40,584 nucleotides of DNA from Lentisphaeria bacterium (GTDB taxonomy: Bacteria; Verrucomicrobiota; Lentisphaeria; Victivallales; UBA1829). Positions 8,559 to 15,545 of this stretch are shown piece after piece (the first letter of the stretch is position 1; the number at the start of each line of letters is the position of its first letter). The position numbers and the translations under genes are program-made. The notes beneath the pieces are model-generated. The model ran no database searches, was not told the origin of the DNA, and saw only the letters and a list, made by a program, of their open reading frames with translations. The stretch covers positions 1-40,584 of the forward strand of contig JAFVSW010000280.1 of assembly GCA_017503545.1 (NCBI GenBank). The letters run 5' to 3'.

Positions 8559-9238
8559 AACAGAAACTATCCAAACAACAGCTCCGGATCCTGGCAGATT
8601 CGGAAGATTTTCAGAAGATCATTGCGACCGATCCGGTTCTGGATTTTCTGGAATCCCTGCAATATAACGAGCGGAATGAAATTTTGAATTTACAGGAAAA
8701 TCTGGGATTTCCGATTGTCTTCGGTAAATTATCCACCCGTCCGCTGACTCCGGCTAAATGGGCTTTTCTCTGGTTGAAAAAAAGTCCATATACCAGAGTG
8801 ATGGATGTCTTGAAAAAGGATGCTGTATATTTTCTTGCCGTTCTTTCTGCAAAAACACTGTCAGAAATCCCCCCATTGGAAGAAATCCGCAAACGTGCGG
8901 CAATTCCTGTTACTGAACTGCATGAACAAATTACGGCTTACCTGCGTCGCTGTTTTTCCCCGCTTCAATTATTGCCTGCCTCCGGAAATAAAGAACAGCC
9001 AATCCGTTTTGATGCGGATTGGCTGTTCCGGATCTGCTCCATTGCGGCGCAGGAAAGTCATACCCCCATCCGGCAGGTCATGCACGGAATGTCGTTAAAT
9101 CAGGTCTGCTGGCTGTATATTGATTACCGCCGTAAATTTGACCGTCACAACGCCATCCGACGCCGTCACAGTGGAGAAATTGCAGCGCGGATGATGGATC
9201 GTGCGTTGGAATTGGGGGTTGAATTTTTTAAATCATGA
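8555..9238 (+). CDS. Uncharacterised 227-aa protein at the portal position of the Mu-like cassette
   Basis: It begins at an ATGA overlap with the terminase stop, so it belongs to the same translationally coupled unit. Mu-like phages encode a portal of about 500 aa (DUF935) here; this protein is less than half that length and shows no portal features. It is helical: LTPAKWAFLWLKKSPYT (about 64-80) and a C-terminal segment with FRICSIAAQESHTPIRQVM followed by a basic stretch with RRKFDRH and IRRRHS. The pattern of a Pro-containing helix followed by an aromatic-rich helix vaguely recalls phage tail-assembly chaperones, but I would not assign that function. The stop codon (9236-9238) directly abuts the stop codon of the convergent esterase gene. 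Confidence 0.7.
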   Translation: MKQKLSKQQLRILADSEDFQKIIATDPVLDFLESLQYNERNEILNLQENLGFPIVFGKLSTRPLTPAKWAFLWLKKSPYTRVMDVLKKDAVYFLAVLSAKTLSEIPPLEEIRKRAAIPVTELHEQITAYLRRCFSPLQLLPASGNKEQPIRFDADWLFRICSIAAQESHTPIRQVMHGMSLNQVCWLYIDYRRKFDRHNAIRRRHSGEIAARMMDRALELGVEFFKS

Positions 9239-10804
9239 TTACCAGTTATCCGTATGGAACGGAACCATGGGCAGACCGGCGGCGTTGTACATATTCACGC
9301 CGTCGGGATATGCCCGGTATGCGTAACGGACGGCAACCGGAGTTTTGACTTTATCGGAAGAAAGAATGACTTTTTCGCCTTCGATTTTTGCATCCGCCCA
9401 ATACCAGACTTTATCTGCACCGGCGATGGCAAAATGTGCCGGTTTGGCATCGGTTTTCACCGGTTTTTCCAAACCGGTCTTGTTCGCAGTCATCAAACCT
9501 TTTGCATAATCAAAGGTCAGGATGGCTTTTCCATCTTTGATTTCCATGGATTTGAAAAGCGGTCCGCTTACCACAATATCTTTTTTACCATATACATCCC
9601 GCAATGCCCAGAGAGCCAGACGTTCCCCGACATCATATTTATTTTTCGGGTGGATATCGTTCTGCATTCCAATATCAATCGTACAAGCCATACCGCTTTT
9701 GGGAATATCCATTGCTTTTCTCTGTGCTTCACGGAGCAAAGCATATCCGTTACCGCCTTTTGGATCGTTTGTTGCCTTCGTGTATGCTGCCAACTGGACA
9801 AAGTAGAACGGAAAGTCATCTTTCCAGGCGGCACGCCAACCATTAACAAGAGCGTGCATATAGTGATAATATTTCATACCATCACGCCAGTTGGAGCATC
9901 CCTGATACCAGAGCGCACCTTTGATTGGGAACCGGACGATCGGTGCCATCATAATATTATATCTGTAACCGGCGGGCGGATACGGTCTCAAACCGGGGGC
10001 AGCAGGCGCGGGCTCGCCATTTTTCAATGCTGCTTCGGCTTTAGCGACCCATGTATTAGCACGTTTGATCAAACCCTGAATGTGTTTTTTGTATTCCGGT
10101 GTACCGGGAACAAACGGCTTCACGTTCTGCCAATCTTTCTTCAGCGCAGGAATATCTTTATATGCGGTCGGAACAATGAACGGCTGGATCGGACTGCCGC
10201 TCCAGTTATCATCCAGAATACCGATCGGCACACCCGTTTCAATATGAATTCGGCGCGCAAAATAATATCCGGCAGCGGTATACGCTTTGACTGTAGCGGG
10301 GGAGCAGACTGACCATCTTGTTTGTACCAGGATGTTCTCAGCCGGGATGTCCGATGCAGTCCGCATGACTTTGATTCGGCGGATCTGGGAATATTTCTTT
10401 GCTTCTTTGATATGTTCATTGCCATTGATTACTTTCCAGGCGAACGACATTTCCATATTGGATTGTCCCGCACAAAGCCAAATATCACCTACCAGAATGT
10501 TTTTCAGCGTCACCGTATTTTTTCCCTTCAAAGTCATAGTCTGCCCTTTTGCATTGGCTTTCATCGGGGCAAGTGTGACTTCCCATTTTCCGTTTGCATC
10601 GGCTTTCGTTTTCAATGTTTGACCGCCGAATTTGACTTCGATCGCTTCTCCGGGATCGGCTTTGCCCCAGACAGGAACGGTTTTTTCCCGTTGAAGCACC
10701 ATGTTGGAATCGAAGATCGTTGCCGGTATTACATTGGCATAAGCAACGGAACAAAGTCCCATTGCGGCGGCTGTCAGACTGCATAAAGTACGAAACTGTC
10801 TCAT
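9239..10804 (-). CDS. Secreted sialate O-acetylesterase-like esterase
   Basis: A 521-aa protein starting at the ATG at 10804; a TTG codon at 10810 is also in frame. A signal peptide (RTLCSLTAAAMGLCSVAYA) predicts export. An immunoglobulin-like N-terminal region (TIFDSNMVLQRE, VPVWGKADPGE) precedes the SGNH-type domain with GQSNME (catalytic Ser) and a late DIHPKNK segment (Asp and His of the triad), as in sialate O-acetylesterases that remove acetyl groups from sugar hydroxyls. The usual WYQGESN motif reads WYQGCSN, a Glu-to-Cys change worth noting. AGGA upstream is the likely ribosome site. The gene converges with the phage-like cassette with no intergenic base and no visible terminator between them. 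Confidence 0.88.
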   Translation of the reverse strand: MRQFRTLCSLTAAAMGLCSVAYANVIPATIFDSNMVLQREKTVPVWGKADPGEAIEVKFGGQTLKTKADANGKWEVTLAPMKANAKGQTMTLKGKNTVTLKNILVGDIWLCAGQSNMEMSFAWKVINGNEHIKEAKKYSQIRRIKVMRTASDIPAENILVQTRWSVCSPATVKAYTAAGYYFARRIHIETGVPIGILDDNWSGSPIQPFIVPTAYKDIPALKKDWQNVKPFVPGTPEYKKHIQGLIKRANTWVAKAEAALKNGEPAPAAPGLRPYPPAGYRYNIMMAPIVRFPIKGALWYQGCSNWRDGMKYYHYMHALVNGWRAAWKDDFPFYFVQLAAYTKATNDPKGGNGYALLREAQRKAMDIPKSGMACTIDIGMQNDIHPKNKYDVGERLALWALRDVYGKKDIVVSGPLFKSMEIKDGKAILTFDYAKGLMTANKTGLEKPVKTDAKPAHFAIAGADKVWYWADAKIEGEKVILSSDKVKTPVAVRYAYRAYPDGVNMYNAAGLPMVPFHTDNW

Positions 10805-11201
10805 TTTCAATCTTTCCTGTTTATTTTAAGTTGATACGATAATATTTTTGATATAAAAATAACACAATTTTTCTGTTTTTCAAGTCTGCATCATAAAAAA
10901 CAGATGGCAACCCGGTTCTGTTTTTGCAAAATCAGAAATAATAACAGGTGCGGCGAAGAAGGCAGAGTTAAAATAATGACCTTTACCGTATTTATCAAAA
11001 ATACCGGATAAAAGCGAAATAAACAGGTAAAATCGGATGATAAAGCATAAAAAAGTGAAAAAAAAAGCTATAAACTTGCAGTTTTTACTTGCGAAAAGAA
11101 AAAACGGATGTAAATTACACAATACGTGTATTCTGTCATTGGCGGAAAAACGTGACCGGTTGATCAAAAAGAAGAAATAACACAACGAAAGGTTTTATAA
11201 A
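10805..11201. other. Divergent intergenic region between the esterase gene and yajC
   Basis: About 400 bp, AT-rich, presumably holding divergent promoters. An imperfect inverted repeat GTATTT/AAATAC lies near 10988-11004. A GTG-started 41-codon Lys-rich open frame (11055-11180) precedes yajC but has no convincing ribosome site. Nothing else recognised. Confidence 0.4.
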
Positions 11202-11618
11202 ATGAGCAACAACAATTTCATTCTGGCAGCAGGAAATGCGCCCGCTGTCACCAACGCAAAAGCCGCACCCGCAAAAGCAACGATGGAACAGCCTGCTGCT
11301 GCCGCCGGTGATAAACCGCAGCAGCCCGGATTGCTGGATGGTCTGGGATCCATGTTCCCCTTTATCCTGATCATTGTTGTCATGTTCTTCCTCATGAGCC
11401 GGAGCCAGAAAAAAGAACAGAGACGCCGTCAGGAAATGTTGGATGCTCTGAAAAAAGGCGATGAAGTGATCACAGCTGGTGGTATCCATGGTAAAATCGC
11501 TGAAATCAAAGAAGATGTAATCGTTCTCGAAATCGCAGAAAATGTGAAAATCTCTATCAATAAAGCTGCTGTTTCTGCTCCCAAAACCGCTCCCGCCGCA
11601 GAGGAACCCAAAAAATGA
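11202..11618 (+). CDS. yajC: YajC, Sec translocase accessory subunit
   Basis: A 138-aa protein with an Ala/Pro/Gln-rich N-terminal extension of about 45 residues, then a single membrane helix (FPFILIIVVMFFLMSR) and the cytoplasmic domain with RSQKKEQRRRQEML, LKKGDEVITAGGIHGKI and a VLEIAENVKISINKAAV strand pair, the hallmark of YajC. YajC associates with SecDF-YidC to aid protein export. The extension before the membrane helix is longer than in E. coli YajC (110 aa). GAAAGG lies ahead of the ATG. Its stop overlaps the secDF start by an ATGA junction, so the two are co-translated. Confidence 0.95.
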   Translation: MSNNNFILAAGNAPAVTNAKAAPAKATMEQPAAAAGDKPQQPGLLDGLGSMFPFILIIVVMFFLMSRSQKKEQRRRQEMLDALKKGDEVITAGGIHGKIAEIKEDVIVLEIAENVKISINKAAVSAPKTAPAAEEPKK

Positions 11619-14266
11619 ATAAAAGACCTGTCCTCCTCAGAACGCTGTTTGCCCTGATTTTTATCGGGGTACTGTTTGCGTCCATGTTCCCCTTCAAGGA
11701 AAAAGATTTCTTTGATACGCTGAAAACACTGTTGGAAAAACCGAATGACCCCCTCGTCACCGAACTGATCGCAAAATCCCGTCAGAAAATGGCGGAAGAC
11801 AAGATCAAATATCCTTATGCGTCTGCTGCTCTTGAAGCAACATGCAAAGAAATCCAGGTTCCCGGTCCCGATGGTCAGAAGTTCCCTGTTGACCTGACGA
11901 AACTTCTGAAACCGGTCATTCTCAAATCCCAGAAACTGCAGAACAATGGTGACGTGATTTCTCTGGTCCGTAAAAATGCCTCCAGCGCATTGCACCTGGG
12001 TATCGACCTGAACGGCGGTGCCGAATTCCTGCTGAAATTGGAAGCCGGTGATGATAACGCCAAGGCAAACTTTGACAAATATCGCGATAACGCTATTGAA
12101 ACATTGCGCAAACGTTTGGAAAGCAATAATATCTTTGAGTCTGAAATCTCCCCTGCCGGTCAGGATTATATTTCTGTCCGTGTCCCGGTCAGCAACAAAG
12201 ATGAAAAAGCCAGACTGGAAAAACTCATCCTCCGCAGCGCAAAATTGGAATTCCGCCTTGTCCATCCGGACAACAATACGGAAGTCCAGAAATTCGAACG
12301 TTATCTTGCGAATGGCGGCGATCCGGAAAATTACCCGGATACTCCCCCGGAATGTGAATTCCTCTCTATGGAAGAACGTGACAGCAACGGCAATCTGTTC
12401 CACCGCTGGACTCTTGTTGAAAACGAAGTCCAGATGGAAGGGGATCAGGTCGAAGATGCTGCTGTTCACCTGAATGAATTCAATATGCGTGAAATCTCCC
12501 TGACTTTCAAACCCCAGGGTGCAGTTGAATTCGGTAAAATTACAACCAAATGGGTCAATCATCGTCTTGCGATCGTGCTTGACGGACAGCTTTACAGTGC
12601 GCCGAATCTGAAAGAACCGATTCTCGGCGGCCGTGCATCCATCAGCGGTAACTTCTCTCAGGATGAAGCAAAGAGTGTTGCAGATGCGCTCGTCAGCGGT
12701 TCTCTGCCCTTCAATATTACCATTGCATCCCGTTCCGACATTGATGCAACGGTCGGTACAGACACCATCAAGCGCAGTTTGTACAGTGGTATTATCGGTA
12801 CGATCCTGGTTATGATCTTCATGATTGTGTATTACCGTTTCGCCGGTTTCATTGCCAATATTTCCCTGTTGATCAACGCATTGATCCTGATCGGTGCGAT
12901 GGCGGCATTTGATGTGGTTCTCACATTGCCCGGTATCGCCGGTATTGTTTTGACTGTCGGTATGGCTGTTGACGCCAACGTTCTGATTTATGAACGTATC
13001 CGTGAAGAACAGAATTCCGGAAAATCCCTGCGTCATGCGGTGGATCTCGGGTTCAATCGCGCCTTCTCTGCGATTTTCGACTCCAACTTGACGACCATGT
13101 TTATCGGTTTGATCCTGTTCTGGTTGGGTACCGGGGCAATCAAAGGGTTCGCAATCACACTGGTGATCGGTATCTTTACCACCCTGTTCACTGCTGTGTT
13201 CCTGACCCGTTTGCTGTTTGATCTTTTCCTGCGTATCCCGTTCCTGAAGATCTCCAAATTCAATATGATGATGTTCCTGCCGAATCCCGACTTTGACTTC
13301 ATCAAAATCGCCAGAAAAGTTGCCATTCCGTTGGCAGTTGTCCTGTTTATCGGCTCCTTTGTTCTGTTTGCAGTCAAAGGAAAAGATATGTTGGGAATCG
13401 ACTTCACCGGCGGTACACAGCTTTTGGTTCAGTATGTTCCCAAAGACAAATCTGCTGCTCAGATTCCTGTTTCTGAAATCGATAACTGGCTGAAAAATGC
13501 AGGTTATGACTCCAAGTCTGCTTACAAGAAAGTGACGGACGAAGCGAACAAAGATGGTGCCAATATGTTGGAAATCGTTGTCCGCAGCCGGGATGATCAT
13601 TCCAAAGTTTCTTCTGAAATCAGCGAAGACCTGATCCGGAAACTGGACGCAAAATATCCTGAAGTAAAATTCACCAAGGTATCTGAAAATACGCTCGGTG
13701 CTTTGATCGGGGGTGCCTTCCTCAAATCTGCGATCATCGCATTGGTCGTTTCTTTGATCGGTATGATCATTTACATGGTGATCCGCTTCCAGTTCTCCTA
13801 CTCTATTGCTGCAAATATCGCTTTGTTCCACGATATCGTGGTCTCCACCGGTATTTATGTAGCTTTGGGGGGTCAGATCTCCATGCAGGTTTTGGCTTCT
13901 CTGCTGACTTTGATCGGGTACTCTGTCAACGATACCATTGTTATCTTTGACCGTCAGCGCGAAAACCTCGGTTTGCTCCAGAATGGCAATATAACCTATA
14001 AAGGTATTGTCAATCTGAGTATTAATCAGACGCTTGCCCGTACCATCCTGACCTCTACATCCGTGTTGTTGATCCTGATTGCTCAGTTGATTTTCGGCGG
14101 GGATGGTATTCATGACTTCATTGCGGTCATGTTGATCGGCTGTCTTGCCGGTTGCTATTCTTCCATTTTCATTTCTCCGATTATTACTGCTTACTGGCAT
14201 AAATCTGCGAAGAATATAAGAGAAGAAAGCAAACAGCAGATTGCGGAAGAAGTCAAAGCAGACTGA
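11615..14266 (+). CDS. secDF: SecDF fusion, protein translocase proton-driven subunit
   Basis: An 883-aa single-chain SecD-SecF. The SecD half has an N-terminal helix (LFALIFIGVLFASMF), the GIDLNGGAEFLLKLE motif (about 128-142), a periplasmic P1 region, and five C-terminal helices including VDANVLIYERIREE. The SecF half begins near residue 560 with its own helix, GIDFTGGTQLLVQY, a smaller periplasmic region and helices containing GYSVNDTIVIFDRQRENL. It uses the proton gradient to pull exported proteins out of SecYEG. Fusion is usual in PVC bacteria and some Firmicutes, unlike the separate genes of E. coli. A strong terminator follows. Confidence 0.96.
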   Translation: MNKRPVLLRTLFALIFIGVLFASMFPFKEKDFFDTLKTLLEKPNDPLVTELIAKSRQKMAEDKIKYPYASAALEATCKEIQVPGPDGQKFPVDLTKLLKPVILKSQKLQNNGDVISLVRKNASSALHLGIDLNGGAEFLLKLEAGDDNAKANFDKYRDNAIETLRKRLESNNIFESEISPAGQDYISVRVPVSNKDEKARLEKLILRSAKLEFRLVHPDNNTEVQKFERYLANGGDPENYPDTPPECEFLSMEERDSNGNLFHRWTLVENEVQMEGDQVEDAAVHLNEFNMREISLTFKPQGAVEFGKITTKWVNHRLAIVLDGQLYSAPNLKEPILGGRASISGNFSQDEAKSVADALVSGSLPFNITIASRSDIDATVGTDTIKRSLYSGIIGTILVMIFMIVYYRFAGFIANISLLINALILIGAMAAFDVVLTLPGIAGIVLTVGMAVDANVLIYERIREEQNSGKSLRHAVDLGFNRAFSAIFDSNLTTMFIGLILFWLGTGAIKGFAITLVIGIFTTLFTAVFLTRLLFDLFLRIPFLKISKFNMMMFLPNPDFDFIKIARKVAIPLAVVLFIGSFVLFAVKGKDMLGIDFTGGTQLLVQYVPKDKSAAQIPVSEIDNWLKNAGYDSKSAYKKVTDEANKDGANMLEIVVRSRDDHSKVSSEISEDLIRKLDAKYPEVKFTKVSENTLGALIGGAFLKSAIIALVVSLIGMIIYMVIRFQFSYSIAANIALFHDIVVSTGIYVALGGQISMQVLASLLTLIGYSVNDTIVIFDRQRENLGLLQNGNITYKGIVNLSINQTLARTILTSTSVLLILIAQLIFGGDGIHDFIAVMLIGCLAGCYSSIFISPIITAYWHKSAKNIREESKQQIAEEVKAD

Positions 14267-14298
14267 TCGGTTCTGACACCGTACTTTGCAAAATAAAT

Positions 14299-14350
14299 TG
14301 CGGGCATGAAAAACAGTGAATTCTGTTTTTCATGCCCGCATTATTTTTAT
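14299..14350 (+). terminator. Strong bidirectional terminator after secDF
   Basis: An 18-bp perfect stem (14299-14316 with 14323-14340) around a TGAATT loop, followed by TTATTTTTATTT. The stem contains internal A5/T5 blocks, so it can also serve the convergent regulator gene ending at 14376. Confidence 0.9.
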
Positions 14351-14375
14351 TTCCGGCAGGGAGGATATGAGATGA

Positions 14376-15182
14376 TTACATCTGCAGATTTTTGCGTAGT
14401 TGTTTCAGTGTCATTCCGCTTCTTTTTCTGACAAAGGAATGCAGATGGGTAACATTATTCATTCCGACGGCATCGGCGATTTCTTTGAAGTTCAGTTCCG
14501 TTTTCAGTAATAATTCACGAATTCTGGCAAATCTGCGAATGGCACGATATTCTGCCGGATTTGTTTGATAATAGCGGAGAAAAAGCCGTCTCAAGTGCAT
14601 AGAGGAATAATCAAAATCCATCATAATATCTTCCAAATTCCGTTCAAAATTAACATCATTATCAATGGCATTTTTGAAGGCTTCGAGTTTTTCCGGTACA
14701 CACTCCCGGCTTTCTCCTTCCGAATATGTGATAAATTCTGCGAGTACGGACATCATAAGAAATTCTGCGGCCTTTTTATTTGCTGCTGTCGCAGATTTGA
14801 TCAGTTTTGATGTTCGATTGAAAATATCGGTCAGATACTTTGTTTGTACCGGAGTAAGTGGTACGCTCACGGGGAGTTTTATGCTCTGATTACAATCTGA
14901 AAATTCAAGTGTTCTGTTTTTTATATCCCAACGTAAACCGTCGATCCAACCGAGAGTAACATAATTGATCCGTTGTTCATCAAAAGCGAAATCAATGGTA
15001 AAACCGGGAGGGAGCAGAAAAAGAGACATATTGGAGGCATTGCCGATGAATTCGCCATCCGGAGCATAAAAATCCATGTGTTTTACACCGGAAATGATGA
15101 GCCCCAGAAACACACAGAATGCCTTTTGACGGCAGATCTGTTTTTCGGTATATAATTCCGTCATTGTAATATTGATGTTCAT
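14376..15182 (-). CDS. AraC-family transcriptional regulator
   Basis: A 268-aa protein with an N-terminal cupin-like sensor region (FYAPDGEFIGNASNMSLFLL, LPPGFTIDFAFDEQRINYVTLGW) and a C-terminal AraC double helix-turn-helix: a degenerate first half ending in SSMHLRRLFLRYYQTNPAEY, then the conserved second half FKEIADAVGMNNVTHLHSFVRKRSGMTLKQLRK. Such regulators usually activate an adjacent catabolic gene on sensing a sugar. It is divergent from the DUF4838 operon starting at 15546, its most likely target. No ribosome site is evident at the first ATG (15182) or at the second (15164), so the start is uncertain. Confidence 0.88.
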   Translation of the reverse strand: MNINITMTELYTEKQICRQKAFCVFLGLIISGVKHMDFYAPDGEFIGNASNMSLFLLPPGFTIDFAFDEQRINYVTLGWIDGLRWDIKNRTLEFSDCNQSIKLPVSVPLTPVQTKYLTDIFNRTSKLIKSATAANKKAAEFLMMSVLAEFITYSEGESRECVPEKLEAFKNAIDNDVNFERNLEDIMMDFDYSSMHLRRLFLRYYQTNPAEYRAIRRFARIRELLLKTELNFKEIADAVGMNNVTHLHSFVRKRSGMTLKQLRKNLQM

Positions 15183-15357
15183 AAGAAAAATGTTTGTTTT
15201 TTATAATTCTGTTTTTTATATGTACCATTTTAAAAATATATCAAAGATTTTCATATTTGCAAATTATAATTTCGGATAGTAAGGTATATTCAGAGAAATA
15301 AATCCGGTCTGATTCCTCAAACATTCTCCTGAGGAGTTGGAAAAACACGAAACAAAA
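15183..15357. promoter_or_regulatory. Divergent promoter region, AraC gene / DUF4838 operon
   Basis: AT-rich region between the regulator and repeat copy A. It contains the short palindrome CTCCT-G-AGGAG (15326-15336). No convincing -35/-10 pair could be chosen for either direction, and the repeat separates this region from the downstream operon. Confidence 0.3.
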
Positions 15358-15521
15358 GAGGTAATTTCAAAAGTCCGGCAAATTTTGACTGAAAAAAGAT
15401 TGTTGATGAGATGGAAATGGTAGTTTTTGGTAGCTATTCGTAGAATAACTACCGAAAACGCTCCGTTTTCAGATCGCAACAAGGTTTTTCAGGCATTTTT
15501 GAAGACTTTTGAAATTGCCTC
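15358..15521 (-). repeat. Interspersed repeat family 1, copy A (MITE-like)
   Basis: 164 bp with imperfect terminal inverted repeats GAGGTAATTTCAAAAGTC and GACTTTTGAAATTGCCTC. Its reverse complement matches copy C (40167-40387) over both arms. The centre is a hairpin GGTAG-C-TATTC-GTA-GAATA-A-CTACC that copy C lacks. No open frame. It lies immediately upstream of the DUF4838 gene's ribosome site and may affect its expression. Confidence 0.85.
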
Positions 15522-15545
15522 AAAAACTAAAGGAAAACGTACAAC

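Noticed and set aside
9254-10312. A 352-codon plus-strand frame opposite the esterase gene
   Set aside because: Shadow of the esterase reading frame; no start signal or motif.
11429-14200. A 923-codon open frame antisense to secDF
   Set aside because: Low-complexity, Gln/Asp/His-rich translation mirroring the codon usage of the SecDF coding strand; no recognisable domain, and secDF itself is certain.
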